Source: CAG-217 sp963605415
GTDB taxonomy: Bacteria; Bacillota; Clostridia; Oscillospirales; Acutalibacteraceae
Reading direction: 5' to 3'
Assembly (NCBI GenBank): GCA_963605415.1
Contig: CAVCUL010000004.1
Location: 114,310 to 178,309 of the forward strand
Length of the DNA: 64,000 bases
In this document: positions 8,571 through 17,722 of the stretch, piece after piece
Layout: each line of letters opens with the position of its first letter
Numbering within the stretch: position 1 is the stretch's first letter
Program-made: the position numbers and the translations under genes
The notes under the pieces: generated by a model
The model's database searches: none
What the model saw: the letters and a program-made list of their open reading frames with translations, nothing else
Told to the model about the DNA's origin: nothing

Positions 8571-9956
8571 TTAGGCAGAGGCGGCCGCTTCGCTTTTCCA
8601 GTCCGCCACAGTGCTCTCCTGCACCTGCGTCCAGGTCTTGCTGCCCTGGGCATAGCCCAGCAGCGCAGAGCCAAAGTGCTGCTTAAAGGTCTGGGACGGG
8701 AACACGGTAAAGTCCCAGGGAATGCTGTAAACGCCCTGCTTGTTCATCCAAAGCTGCACCTGCACCGCCAGCGGATCCTCCGGTACATCTTCTGCGGAGA
8801 AAGTATCAAAGGGCGCAATAAAGCCCAGTTCGTCCGTTACAAATTTTTTGCCTGTGTCGGAGGAATACAGCCAGTAAATAAAGTCGGCTGCCGCCTTTTG
8901 CTGCTCCTCCGTTGCCTTGGCGTTGATGGCATAGAAGTTCTCCGTGCCCACGCATAGGCCCTGATTTTCCTCGCCGTCCGCACCGATATAAATAGGCAGG
9001 AACTTAATTTTATCCGCCTGTACCTTGTTGCCGGTGACCCCGGAGATCTGCTCCCAGGCCCAGTTGCCGTTTTGCACCATGGCGCACTTTTCCAGCGCAA
9101 ACTCCGCCATAGAGTCCGTCACCGTCTTGGCGCCGCACTTTTTGGCCTCCACCGTGCTGTCCGTTAAATACAGGTCAAAAATATTCTTAAAATTCTCGCC
9201 AAAGGAGAAAGTGATCTCCTTGGTGGCGTCCGTAGACAGGTCCACCTTGTTCTGCTTAAATTCATAGTAGACGGGCACATTCATCAGGTGGGTCTGCCAG
9301 CGCCAGTCCTCGCCGCTCTTTAGGGAGGTGGCGGCAAACACGCCCCCAATGCCCAGCTCCGTCTTGTGCTTTTGCATATCGTCCGCCACGGACTTCAGCG
9401 CCGCAAAGGAGCGCACCTCGTCCATAGACTTATACTTGCTATCCCGATCCTTCAGGGCAAAATACTTGTCCGTGATCGCCTCGTTATAAATGATCCCGTA
9501 GCCCTCTACCACATAGGGTATGCCGTACACCTTGCCGTCGCTGGTGACCGCCAGGGATTTGTCCGTCAGGTGCTCGTACAGCTTGGTATCGGACAGATCG
9601 GCACAGTAGGACGCCCAGTTGGCATAGCCCTTGGGACCGTTGATCTGAAACAGCGTAGGTGCCTGCGATGTGGCCATCTTTGCCGTCAGCGTGGACTCGT
9701 ACTGATTATTGGCCGCCGTCTCTACAATCACATTCACGCCGGTTTCTTCCTTGTAGGCCTTGGCGATCTTTTCGTACACCCCGGCCACTTCGGGCTTAAA
9801 GTTCAGGTAGCGTAGGGTCACCTGGCTCTTGGCCGCGTCCGTGGCGTTGGTGGTGCCGTCGTCCGTCTGCTTGCCACAGGCGGAAAACAGCCCACCGGCA
9901 GACAGCAGAAGCGCTCCACACAGCAGAAAAGAAAGCCATTTTTTGATCATTTTCAT
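8571..9956 (-). CDS. Maltodextrin-binding lipoprotein (family 1 extracellular solute-binding)
   Basis: 461 residues starting with a lipoprotein signal peptide: charged start, hydrophobic stretch and lipobox LFSAC with Cys27 as the lipidation site. The mature part has the family 1 fold of two lobes, including NGPKGYANW and GNWAWEQISGV segments. It delivers sugar to the MalF/MalG-like permeases and would be lipidated by the Lgt encoded at 12.5 kb. First gene of the operon, ATG at 9956 with GGAGG seven bases upstream. No LacI-type regulator lies beside the operon, so its control is unknown. Maltodextrin specificity is inferred from malQ and glgP. Confidence 0.9.
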   Translation of the reverse strand: MKMIKKWLSFLLCGALLLSAGGLFSACGKQTDDGTTNATDAAKSQVTLRYLNFKPEVAGVYEKIAKAYKEETGVNVIVETAANNQYESTLTAKMATSQAPTLFQINGPKGYANWASYCADLSDTKLYEHLTDKSLAVTSDGKVYGIPYVVEGYGIIYNEAITDKYFALKDRDSKYKSMDEVRSFAALKSVADDMQKHKTELGIGGVFAATSLKSGEDWRWQTHLMNVPVYYEFKQNKVDLSTDATKEITFSFGENFKNIFDLYLTDSTVEAKKCGAKTVTDSMAEFALEKCAMVQNGNWAWEQISGVTGNKVQADKIKFLPIYIGADGEENQGLCVGTENFYAINAKATEEQQKAAADFIYWLYSSDTGKKFVTDELGFIAPFDTFSAEDVPEDPLAVQVQLWMNKQGVYSIPWDFTVFPSQTFKQHFGSALLGYAQGSKTWTQVQESTVADWKSEAAASA

Positions 9957-10078
9957 TTTACAAACCTCCGTCCTCTTTGTTGTTTATAGTGTGTGCCGTC
10001 CATCCGGCGATATGCAAAAAGAAAAGCGACCGCAACCGGCAATACCGATCACAGTCGCTGAAAATGATAGAATTTTGA

Positions 10079-11542
10079 TTATTTTTGATCCTGCGCCATG
10101 GCTTTTAAGTCGTGGCGTTTTTCGGCAAAATAGGCTTTCGTCTCCTTGCCCACCACCCCGGACAGGGCAAATAGGGCGATCAGGTTGGGGAATGCCATCA
10201 GGCCGTTACAAATATCCGCAATGTTCCACACAGCAGCCACGGTCAGATACGGACCGATGAACACGGCCAAAATGTACAGATAGCGGTACACCTTGGTGAA
10301 CTTCTGCGAGCCTACCAGGTACTCCAGGCACCGCTCGGAATAGTAGTTCCATCCCAAAATGGTGGTAAAGGCGAAGAACGCCAGGCACACCATCAGCACA
10401 AAGGCGGAGAACCGACCGTTCCAGGGCAAACCGGACTGCCAGGCACGGCTGGTGATCTTTACGCCCTCTACGGAACCGGCCACAAAGGCGTTCTGCGCGC
10501 CGGTGACCACAATGGACAGACCGGTCAGGGTGCAGATCACAATGGTATCAATAAAGGTACCGGTCATGGTCACCAGACCCTGGCGCACCGTGTCCTTGGT
10601 CTTAGCGGCAGCAGCAGCAATAGGTGCGGAACCCAGGCCCGCCTCGTTGGAGAAAATGCCGCGGCCGATCCCCTTTTGCATAGCCAGTTTAATGGTCACG
10701 CCGGTGGCAGCGCCCAGAGCTGCCTGAGGATCAAAGGCGCTCCGGCAGATCAGCTTCACTGCAGCAGGAATGGCGGTTACATGCCCCAGCACAATAATCA
10801 GCGCAAACACTACATAAGTGACGGCCATAAAGGGCACAATCACCTCAGACACCTTGGCGATGCGCTTAATGCCGCCCAGCACCACCAGTGCCACGCAGGC
10901 CGTAACCGCCAGACCGCCGATCACAGTGGCCCAGGTATAGTCATTGCCCAGCAACGTAAAGGCTACATGGGCAGACTCCGGATCAAAAAAGTCCTGCACA
11001 GCTGTAGCAATACCGTTGATCTGCGTAAAGGTGCCGATACCAAAGAGGCCGACGCAAATACCAAACACGGCAAACAGCTTAGCCAGCCACTTCCACTTGG
11101 GTCCCATGCCCTTCTCTATGTAGTAGAACGGGCCGCCCAGATAATGGTTGTCGTCCTTCTTCTCTCTGTACTTAATAGCCAAAAATCCCTCAGTATACTT
11201 GGTTGCCATGCCGAAAAAGGCAGCCACCAGCATCCACAGCAACGCGCCGGGACCACCCAGGCAGATAGCCGTAGCCACGCCCACGATATTGCCGGTTCCG
11301 ATGGTGGCGGACAGCGCGGTACACAGCGCACCAAAGGAGGTAACCTCTCCCTCGCCGTCCTCTTCATTCTTAACCATAAATTTCAGTGCCTTGCCCAGGT
11401 GACACACCTGCACGAAGCCGGTTCGCACCGTCAGCCACACACCGGCAGCCAAGATTAAAATAATCAGCGGCCAACCCCATACGGCGTCCTGCACCTTGCC
11501 GATTACATCGTCTACCGACAAGGAAAACAAAATTGTCTGCAT
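10079..11542 (-). CDS. Sodium:alanine/glycine symporter (AGCS family)
   Basis: About 487 residues, with 10-11 hydrophobic segments. Family motifs are clear: FGALCTALSATIGTGNIVGVATAI near residue 70-90 (a glycine-rich substrate-site helix), GPFYYIEKGMG, and GIGRGIFSNEAGLGSAPIAAA near 300. The best start is ATG at 11542, as it gives the usual MQTILF... N-terminus; an upstream start adds 22 unrelated residues. Imports alanine or glycine with sodium. Monocistronic, separated from folD by a terminator. Confidence 0.93.
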   Translation of the reverse strand: MQTILFSLSVDDVIGKVQDAVWGWPLIILILAAGVWLTVRTGFVQVCHLGKALKFMVKNEEDGEGEVTSFGALCTALSATIGTGNIVGVATAICLGGPGALLWMLVAAFFGMATKYTEGFLAIKYREKKDDNHYLGGPFYYIEKGMGPKWKWLAKLFAVFGICVGLFGIGTFTQINGIATAVQDFFDPESAHVAFTLLGNDYTWATVIGGLAVTACVALVVLGGIKRIAKVSEVIVPFMAVTYVVFALIIVLGHVTAIPAAVKLICRSAFDPQAALGAATGVTIKLAMQKGIGRGIFSNEAGLGSAPIAAAAAKTKDTVRQGLVTMTGTFIDTIVICTLTGLSIVVTGAQNAFVAGSVEGVKITSRAWQSGLPWNGRFSAFVLMVCLAFFAFTTILGWNYYSERCLEYLVGSQKFTKVYRYLYILAVFIGPYLTVAAVWNIADICNGLMAFPNLIALFALSGVVGKETKAYFAEKRHDLKAMAQDQK

Positions 11543-11621
11543 CCTTTCACCCTTTCTGCAAATCAAAAAAACTGCTGTCAGTTTACCACAAAAGTCAACG
11601 CGGTTCAATGTTACAGGTGCA

Positions 11622-11660
11622 AAAAAATAAGCGGATCTGCATTTTTATGCAGATCCGCCA
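11622..11660 (-). terminator. Intrinsic terminator after folD
   Basis: A 12-bp perfect stem (GCGGATCTGCAT and complement around a four-base loop). On the minus strand it is followed by TTATTTTTTT. It separates the lgt-folD transcript from the symporter gene. Confidence 0.85.
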
Positions 11661-11697
11661 TAGGATCTTCTGTTTTTTGAATAATTCTTGGTTAGAT

Positions 11698-12549
11698 TTA
11701 CAGCCCGTTTTGCAGTCTAGCTGCGGTCAAGGTGTTTTGCAGCAGCATGGAGATGGTCATGGGACCTACGCCGCCAGGCACCGGAGTAATGGCACCGCAC
11801 ACCTGAGAAACACTGTCAAAATCCACATCGCCGCACAGCTTGCCTTTCTCGTCCCGATCCATACCTACATCAATCACCACCGCGCCGGGCTTGACCATAT
11901 CTGCCGTAACAAACTTTGGACGACCCACAGCTGCCACCAGCACATCCGCCTCTTTTGTCAACGCTTTCAAATTCTGCGTTTTGGAATGAGCAACGGTCAC
12001 CGTGGCGTTCTCATGAAGCAGCAGCATGGCCATGGGCTTGCCCACAATATTGCTGCGCCCCAGAACCACCGCACGCTTGCCGGTGAGATCCATGCCGGTG
12101 GAATGGATCAGTTCCATCACCCCGGCAGGAGTACAGGGCAAAAAGCGGTAGTCGCCGATCATAATGGCGCCCACATTCTCCGGATGAAAAGCATCTACAT
12201 CCTTATTCGGATCAATGCGTGCAATAACTTCTTTGTCGCTCAGGTGGCCGGGCAGGGGCAGCTGGCAAAGAATGCCACTAATCTCCTTTTTTGCATTCAA
12301 TTCGTCCACCAGGGCGTTAAGCTGTTCCTGGGTAGTATCTGCAGGCAGGGTGTATTTTTCACTGTAAAAGCCCACCTCGGCGCAGGCTTTCTCTTTGTTG
12401 CGCACATACACCTGGGACGCCGGATCCTCACCTACCAAGATAACTGCCAGTCCCGGGGTCACGCCCTGTTCTTTTAATGCAAGGGTCTCCTGTGCCACTC
12501 GCGCACGCACGGCGCGAGACACGGCCTTACCGTCAATGATCTGTGCCAT
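11698..12549 (-). CDS. folD: Methylenetetrahydrofolate dehydrogenase/cyclohydrolase
   Basis: 283 residues, the standard length of bifunctional FolD, which interconverts 5,10-methylene-THF and 10-formyl-THF with NADP. Motifs: YVRNKEKACAEVGF with the catalytic Lys, QLPLPGHL, PCTPAGVMELI, GRSNIVGKP (dinucleotide site) and the C-terminal GGVGPMT. ATG at 12549 follows AAGGAGC and lies inside the end of lgt (17-base overlap), so the two genes are coupled. Cytoplasmic one-carbon metabolism. Confidence 0.97.
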   Translation of the reverse strand: MAQIIDGKAVSRAVRARVAQETLALKEQGVTPGLAVILVGEDPASQVYVRNKEKACAEVGFYSEKYTLPADTTQEQLNALVDELNAKKEISGILCQLPLPGHLSDKEVIARIDPNKDVDAFHPENVGAIMIGDYRFLPCTPAGVMELIHSTGMDLTGKRAVVLGRSNIVGKPMAMLLLHENATVTVAHSKTQNLKALTKEADVLVAAVGRPKFVTADMVKPGAVVIDVGMDRDEKGKLCGDVDFDSVSQVCGAITPVPGGVGPMTISMLLQNTLTAARLQNGL

Positions 12550-13537
12550 TCTTCTCGTTTGCTCCTTTATTCTTTGTATCGCTGCGCTTGGCCGCCTGGG
12601 CAGCCCGGCGCTCCTCTTTAGTGGGACGGGGCGGCAGCTCCTCTACAGATACCACCCGCAGGCGCCCGGGCAGACGCCCCCGCTTTTTCTTCACCATCAC
12701 CACAATAAAGTACACCAATGCCACTGCAGCAATCACCGCCGACAGCACCTGGCTAACCCGAATATTGGTAGAGCCGATATACAGACTGTCTGTACGCATA
12801 CCCTCTACCACCATACGCTCCACGCCGTACCAAATGCCGTAGAGCACAAAGATCTCGCCCTTAAAGCTGCGGTGCTTGTGCACAATATAATTGAGAATAA
12901 GAAAACCCAGAATACACCACAGACTCTCATACAGGAAGGTGGGGTGCACCGGCACATCCGGATCCACAGTTACACCCTTTGCAGCCAGGTCCGCAGAGGA
13001 AGCGGTCAAAGTATCTCTGATTTTTGCACTCCACATTCTGAAGAGCGCCGTATCCGTATTGGTGCCAAAGGCCTCCTGGTTAAAGAAATTGCCCCAGCGG
13101 CCGATCCCCTGGCCAATGAGCAGGCCCAAAGCACCCAGGTCCAGCAGATTGCGAAAGTCGATCTTGCCTACCTTGCAGCCGATGGCCCCGCCGATCAGGG
13201 CGCCGATAATGCCACCGTAAATGGCAAGACCGCCGTTCCAAATTTGCACAATCTCTGCCGGGTGAGCGCTGTAGTAGCTCCACTCAAAGATCACATAATA
13301 CGCCCTGGCGCAAACAATGCCGAAAACAGTGCCCCAAATGAGCACATCCGTCATACCGTCCAGGCTCATCCGCCATTTGTATGCCATACGGCCGCCATAC
13401 AATACCGCCAGCAAAAAGCCAAAAGCGATAATGATACCGTAAAAATGAATATCATAACTGCCGATACTAAAAGCCACAGAGGGCAGGTCAAAATCAATTC
13501 CCAGTCCTGGGAAATACACACGGGTAAAATTACTCAT
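12533..13537 (-). CDS. lgt: Prolipoprotein diacylglyceryl transferase
   Basis: 334 residues with seven membrane segments. The Lgt signature GRWGNFFNQEAFG lies near residue 145, and an HPTFLYES motif near 198. It moves diacylglycerol from phosphatidylglycerol to the lipobox Cys of prelipoproteins such as the binding protein at 8.6 kb and the GH18 protein at 51.4 kb. ATG at 13537 follows GAGGAGGG; it overlaps the preceding peptidase gene by 8 bases. The last 45 residues form a charged cytoplasmic tail that is longer than usual. Confidence 0.97.
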   Translation of the reverse strand: MSNFTRVYFPGLGIDFDLPSVAFSIGSYDIHFYGIIIAFGFLLAVLYGGRMAYKWRMSLDGMTDVLIWGTVFGIVCARAYYVIFEWSYYSAHPAEIVQIWNGGLAIYGGIIGALIGGAIGCKVGKIDFRNLLDLGALGLLIGQGIGRWGNFFNQEAFGTNTDTALFRMWSAKIRDTLTASSADLAAKGVTVDPDVPVHPTFLYESLWCILGFLILNYIVHKHRSFKGEIFVLYGIWYGVERMVVEGMRTDSLYIGSTNIRVSQVLSAVIAAVALVYFIVVMVKKKRGRLPGRLRVVSVEELPPRPTKEERRAAQAAKRSDTKNKGANEKNGTDH

Positions 13538-14813
13538 GCTGTCCCTCCTCTGCCTTGACAACGGACAGGGCACTGTACTGCGGGTTCATCACCTGCTGCA
13601 AGCGGGCCTCAATCTTCTCCTTGGTAACGGACTTGTAGCGGTCCATTACATCAAAGATGGAAAAGCCGTTAAAATGGGCGTCTACCATGCTGTTGGCCAC
13701 GCTGTCAATATCGTTATACGCCATCACTTCCCGCCCGTAGGACTTGCGCAGGGCAGCCTGGTACAGATCCTCCGGAATCCCATCCCGGCGCAGGCGCTCC
13801 ACCTCGGCCTGAATGGCGTCGGCTACCTGCCGGGGGTCCGTGCTCTCGCCGTCAAAAATAATGGCCTCATACCCGTGGCCGTGGAAGTATTCCTTAGAGA
13901 ATTCGCCGCTGATCAGCCCCCGGTCAAACAGATCTTTATAAAGGGGCGAGGAATCACCGGCCATGATCTCCAGCAGCAGATTGGTGAGAATAATGGTCTC
14001 CATATCCTGCTCCGGCCGGGTGCAGGCCTCTTTGTAACCAAAGGAGAACACCGGAATGGCGGTAGCCAAATGGCACTCCTGGTAGTTCTGCACAATCTCT
14101 CGCGGCTCCGGCAGGAATGCACGCTCCACCGTCACATCGGCTGCCGGTTTTAAGCACCGGTCGCAGACGGCCAGCACCTGCTGCGGGGTCACATTGCCCA
14201 CCACCGCCAGCGCCATATTGTGCAGGTTATAAAAGGTGTTGTAGCAGTCGTACAGCAGCTTGTCCGTAATGTGGGAGATGGACTCCACCGTCCCGGCAAT
14301 ATCAATGCGCACCGGGTGGTTCTTATACAGGCAGCGCAGCAGGTTAAAGGTGCTCATCCAGCCGGGCACATCATAGTACATGGTGATCTCCTGGCCGATG
14401 ATCCCCTGCTCTTTCTCCACCGTTTGGGGGGTAAAGTACGGGTGCTGCACAAAGTCCAGCAAGATCTCCAGTGACTGGTCGAAACGGTCGCTGCACTGAA
14501 ATAAATAGCAAGTTTTATCAAAGGAAGTATACGCATTGGCAGACGCACCGGTGGCTGCAAAGCGCTGAAAGGCGTCCAGCTCCTCGGACTCAAACAGCTT
14601 GTGCTCCAAGAAGTGGGCAATGCCCTCCGGCACTTCCGTATAGTCGGCAGCGTCCGAGCGCTTAAAGCGATTGTCAATGGAGCCGTACTTGGTGCCGATC
14701 ACCGCATAAGTGGAGCGGTAATGGGCCTTGGGCATCACAAATATCTTCAGCCCCGTCGGGTGGTCGATCTCATAATAGCGCTCGTCCAGAACGGGAGAAA
14801 CCTGTTCTTTCAT
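13530..14813 (-). CDS. yfmH: M16-family peptidase (YfmH type, EF-P modification-associated)
   Basis: About 427 residues, with a complete zinc-binding motif HFLEHKLFE near residue 70 (HxxEH) and the second-domain ligand region. In Firmicutes YfmH pairs with an inactive M16 partner, YfmF, and the pair is linked to 5-aminopentanol modification of elongation factor P. ATG at 14813 follows AGGAGG and overlaps the stop of the partner gene by one base (TAATG), consistent with a heterodimer. Confidence 0.9.
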   Translation of the reverse strand: MKEQVSPVLDERYYEIDHPTGLKIFVMPKAHYRSTYAVIGTKYGSIDNRFKRSDAADYTEVPEGIAHFLEHKLFESEELDAFQRFAATGASANAYTSFDKTCYLFQCSDRFDQSLEILLDFVQHPYFTPQTVEKEQGIIGQEITMYYDVPGWMSTFNLLRCLYKNHPVRIDIAGTVESISHITDKLLYDCYNTFYNLHNMALAVVGNVTPQQVLAVCDRCLKPAADVTVERAFLPEPREIVQNYQECHLATAIPVFSFGYKEACTRPEQDMETIILTNLLLEIMAGDSSPLYKDLFDRGLISGEFSKEYFHGHGYEAIIFDGESTDPRQVADAIQAEVERLRRDGIPEDLYQAALRKSYGREVMAYNDIDSVANSMVDAHFNGFSIFDVMDRYKSVTKEKIEARLQQVMNPQYSALSVVKAEEGQHE

Positions 14814-16099
14814 TATGCCTGCACCTCCTCTTTCTCTGCCACTAAGCGGTAAACGGTATCCAGGGACAACCGGCCGGCACATGCCTGCACCTGCTCCACG
14901 GTAACGCTCCGGGTCTCCTCTGCCACCTGGGCAGGGGTACGGAAGTCATCATCCAGCAGCCGGGAGGCATACCAGTTTTCCAGGCCGTTGGGGGTGTCTG
15001 CCACACCCTCCATCGCGTCGATCATGGCAATGCGGGAACTTTCCAGTTCTTCTTTACAGTCACCGTTTTGAATGATCTCCAGCTGATGCAGAATCTCCGC
15101 AACAGCCTTGTCCATATTCTCCTCCTCGCAGCCGCACTGAATATAGATGTAGCTGTTCTGGCGCACAAAGCGCGCAGAGCAGTAGTAGCAAAGGCTCAAT
15201 TTCTCCCGTACATTCATAAAGAGTTTGGAGTAGGGGCCACCGCCGAACACATCACAAAAACTGCGCATGGCAGGAACCATCGGATCGCCCGGGCGCATAT
15301 CCACCCGAAAACCCAGCACCAGCTTGCCCTGGCGGATCTTCTCGCTCTCCCGCACATCTTCCACCTGTTCACAGCGGGCCACAAAATGGGGGCCGGGCAT
15401 GGGTTGATATGCCCGCTCCACGCCCTCTAACCGACGGCGCAGTGCCGCACAGGCCGCCTCCGGATCCGTGCTGCCTACCACAGTCACCAACATTTTGCTT
15501 TCCCGCAGCATACGGCGCCAGGCGGCAGTAACACTTTCCGGCGTGGCAGCCAGCAAAGTCTCTTTCGTACCCTTTGGATTTATGCGGTAGGGGTCGTCGG
15601 CAAACATGATCTGCTGCATGCGATTCACCGCATACAACCGTTTTTCATTCTCCTCAGCAGCCAGCTTCTCCAGGAGTACCCGGCACTCCGTCTCAATATC
15701 CGCCGGGGAAAACAGGCCGTCCTCTCCTAAGAGCGGATCAAACAGCAGGTTCATCAACAGCTCCAGTCCCTCTTCGGCAATCTTCTCAGCATTCAGGGCA
15801 AAGCGGTCATCCAGAGTGGTAATCCCCATTTTCAAGATCTGACACCCGCCGGATTTGGTGGCGTTCACACTGATGTCCGCACCGTAGAGCTTGTCCAGCT
15901 GCAAATGCAGGGCGCGCATATTCGGATAAGCCTTGCCCTTGCGGCTGACCGCAGAGATGGCCAGCGCATAATCCGCCACCATCTTTTCTTCCATAGGCAC
16001 AGCTAAATGAATGGCCAGTTCGTTGGTTTTAAATCGCCCGGCAGGCACAGCTAAAAGCTCTACCCCGGAGGCTATCTTTTTTTGTACATATTCTGTCAA
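14813..16099 (-). CDS. yfmF: Inactive M16-like peptidase partner (YfmF type)
   Basis: About 428 residues, M16 fold (NELAIHLAVPMEEKM at the N-terminus, FGGGPYSKLFMNVREK near 270), but without an HxxEH zinc motif. It is therefore probably the non-catalytic half of the YfmF/YfmH pair. The best start is TTG at 16099, because AAAGGAAG lies eight bases upstream. An in-frame ATG at 16117 overlaps that ribosome-binding site and lacks one of its own. Confidence 0.87.
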   Translation of the reverse strand: MTEYVQKKIASGVELLAVPAGRFKTNELAIHLAVPMEEKMVADYALAISAVSRKGKAYPNMRALHLQLDKLYGADISVNATKSGGCQILKMGITTLDDRFALNAEKIAEEGLELLMNLLFDPLLGEDGLFSPADIETECRVLLEKLAAEENEKRLYAVNRMQQIMFADDPYRINPKGTKETLLAATPESVTAAWRRMLRESKMLVTVVGSTDPEAACAALRRRLEGVERAYQPMPGPHFVARCEQVEDVRESEKIRQGKLVLGFRVDMRPGDPMVPAMRSFCDVFGGGPYSKLFMNVREKLSLCYYCSARFVRQNSYIYIQCGCEEENMDKAVAEILHQLEIIQNGDCKEELESSRIAMIDAMEGVADTPNGLENWYASRLLDDDFRTPAQVAEETRSVTVEQVQACAGRLSLDTVYRLVAEKEEVQA

Positions 16100-16139
16100 A
16101 GCGGAACTTCCTTTCATCGCATAGATGTTACACTACCGG

Positions 16140-16169
16140 ATTATAACATATTCTACCCATTTTTTCCAA
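16140..16169 (-). promoter_or_regulatory. Sigma-A-like promoter for yfmF-yfmH-lgt-folD
   Basis: Read on the minus strand: TTGGAA, an 18-base spacer, then TATAAT about 40 bases before the TTG start of yfmF. The short overlaps from yfmF to folD suggest one transcript. Confidence 0.6.
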
Positions 16170-16175
16170 CCCCTA

Positions 16176-16469
16176 TTAAAACAAAAGATACAAAAGCGCC
16201 AAAAGAAGCGCCTGATCTGCGCCCTCATGCCCTAAAAGTAAAAGCAACATTAAAATCACAGCGTTATCGTTCTCCACGGTCTCCGGCGGCGAACCTTCTG
16301 TGTTCGGCACCGCCTGGGACGGCTTTTCCTCGGCAGGGGGCGGTGGCGTTTGGCGGTCGTTATGCCCTTGCGACGGTTCCTCCCGGGGCAGATACGACCC
16401 GGCACGGGCGTGCATACGGCGCACCCGCTCCTTGGCTTCATTGATCTGGTCCTCGCTAAACGCCGGCAC
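16176..16469 (-). CDS. Small conserved hypothetical protein with hydrophobic C-terminus
   Basis: 97 residues, GTG start at 16469 that overlaps the stop of the preceding gene (TAGTG). The N-terminal half is charged and helical (SEDQINEAKERVRRMHAR), the middle is Pro/Glu-rich, and the last 27 residues are a Leu-rich hydrophobic segment interrupted by GHEGADQ. No known domain recognised. Last gene of a tight three-gene operon. The tail may insert in a membrane or a spore layer; function unknown. Confidence 0.7.
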   Translation of the reverse strand: MPAFSEDQINEAKERVRRMHARAGSYLPREEPSQGHNDRQTPPPPAEEKPSQAVPNTEGSPPETVENDNAVILMLLLLLGHEGADQALLLALLYLLF

Positions 16470-16915
16470 TAAAACAACTCCTCCAGCATAGGCAGCACCT
16501 CAAACAGGCGCAAGATCTGCATGGCCTGGTCCGCCTTGTTTTGACTCTTTAGGCTTAAATGGGGCTTCAGTGCCCGGATCAGGTCCACATTTTTATTGCT
16601 GCTGCGGTTCATACGGTCAAAAATGGTCTTGGCTTTCATCATCATTTCAAAATCCGCCTTGCCAAAGTTCAGCCCCTCCAGCCCAGACAGCAGATTTTGC
16701 ATATTCTGGGCACCGGCCACCGTGCCTGCCAGCTGCTGGACCGCACTGTTGGCATTCTCCGGCTTGGACTGAGGGGCGGGCTGTCCGCCGGGAGCGGGCG
16801 CCGGGCCGGGCGTACTCCCCTGCCCGCCGTCGCCTAAGATGGACGCAGCCACGCCCCGCAGCATTTCCACATCCTGCGGGGTCAGGTTGGCAATGATTTG
16901 ATTGATATCGTCCAT
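16469..16915 (-). CDS. Hypothetical helical protein
   Basis: 148 residues. An N-terminal NLTPQDVEMLRGVA segment, then a Pro/Gly-rich linker (about 32-55) and helices ending in LIRALKPHLSLKSQNKADQA and LRLFEVLPML. The C-terminal repeat-like helices resemble conserved tails of uncharacterised clostridial proteins, but I do not recognise a family with certainty. Start ATG 16915, directly after the upstream gene. No signal peptide. Confidence 0.7.
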   Translation of the reverse strand: MDDINQIIANLTPQDVEMLRGVAASILGDGGQGSTPGPAPAPGGQPAPQSKPENANSAVQQLAGTVAGAQNMQNLLSGLEGLNFGKADFEMMMKAKTIFDRMNRSSNKNVDLIRALKPHLSLKSQNKADQAMQILRLFEVLPMLEELF

Positions 16916-16916
16916 A

Positions 16917-17132
16917 CTACTGCTTCCCGCCTAACTTCTCCATCAGCGCCTTGGCCTGTGGAGAATTGAGCATTTGCTGCAGCCGCACCTTGTCATTGAG
17001 CACCGCCTCTAATTTGGCCTTGGTATCCGGATCCAGGTGCTGCTGCAAATAGGACTGCTGCCGTCCGGCCTTAACCGCCGCTTGAAAGGCCGTCGGGTCA
17101 AAGTCTTTATTTCGTTTTCTCGGGTCCTGCAT
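16917..17132 (-). CDS. Small hypothetical protein, first gene of unknown operon
   Basis: About 71 residues, ATG at 17132 behind AAAGGAG; a longer reading from 17159 would include that site. Highly charged N-terminus (MQDPRKRNKDFDPTAF) and helices ending in LNSPQAKALMEKLGGK. No cysteine, signal or membrane segment. The spacing of the next gene (one base) indicates coupling. Function unknown. Confidence 0.7.
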   Translation of the reverse strand: MQDPRKRNKDFDPTAFQAAVKAGRQQSYLQQHLDPDTKAKLEAVLNDKVRLQQMLNSPQAKALMEKLGGKQ

Positions 17133-17165
17133 AAAACACACTCCTTTTTTCATCTGCAAAGTCGC

Positions 17166-17194
17166 TTGCCGTGGCCGCGCAGATATGTTATACT
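17166..17194 (+). promoter_or_regulatory. Probable promoter for phosphodiesterase-zinc ribbon-S4 genes
   Basis: TTGCCG, 17-base spacer, TATACT, about 35 bases before the start at 17229. It lies in the short divergent gap. Confidence 0.5.
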
Positions 17195-17228
17195 CAGTAC
17201 ATAGTATGCAGAAAGGCGGGGATTATGA

Positions 17229-17690
17229 ATGCGCTTACTGGTCACCTCGGACTCACACCGGGCCGCGGGCAATCTGCTGGATATTGTGGAGCTGCACAGG
17301 AAGGACAGCGATGTGCTGGTCTTTCTCGGCGACGGCGAGAATGATTTGGAAAATGTGCGTATGCTGTACCCCCAGCTGCATATTCTGCAAGTGGCCGGTA
17401 ATTGTGACTGGGGCAGCGACCTGCCCGCCTGGGGCACAGCCAAACTGGGCGGCAAAACGGTGCTTTATACCCACGGCCACCCGTTCCATGTGAAGTTCGG
17501 TCTGGCAGAACTGGAGCAGGCTGCCCGGGATGCCCACGCAGACATTTGCCTGTTTGGCCACACCCATCAGCAGCTGACCGACTACCGGGACGGCTTATAC
17601 CTAATGAACCCCGGCGCGGCGGCAGAGGGCCGCTACGGTATGGTAGACATTACCCCCGGTGGCATTATGCTGCTGCCCTGCCGGTTATAA
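17229..17690 (+). CDS. MJ0936/YfcE-type metallophosphodiesterase
   Basis: 153 residues. Metallophosphoesterase motifs in order: SDSH (7-10), GDGEND (about 33-38), GNCDW (about 57-61) and GHTHQQ (about 111-116), which supply the dimetal ligands. The short form matches YfcE/MJ0936 enzymes that hydrolyse phosphodiesters with no known physiological substrate. It ends in NPGAAAEGRYG, the usual final ligand loop variant. The start has GGCGGGG upstream. First of three plus-strand genes. Confidence 0.88.
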   Translation: MRLLVTSDSHRAAGNLLDIVELHRKDSDVLVFLGDGENDLENVRMLYPQLHILQVAGNCDWGSDLPAWGTAKLGGKTVLYTHGHPFHVKFGLAELEQAARDAHADICLFGHTHQQLTDYRDGLYLMNPGAAAEGRYGMVDITPGGIMLLPCRL

Positions 17691-17722
17691 ATCCAACATT
17701 TTATGATGAGAGAGGAAGAATT

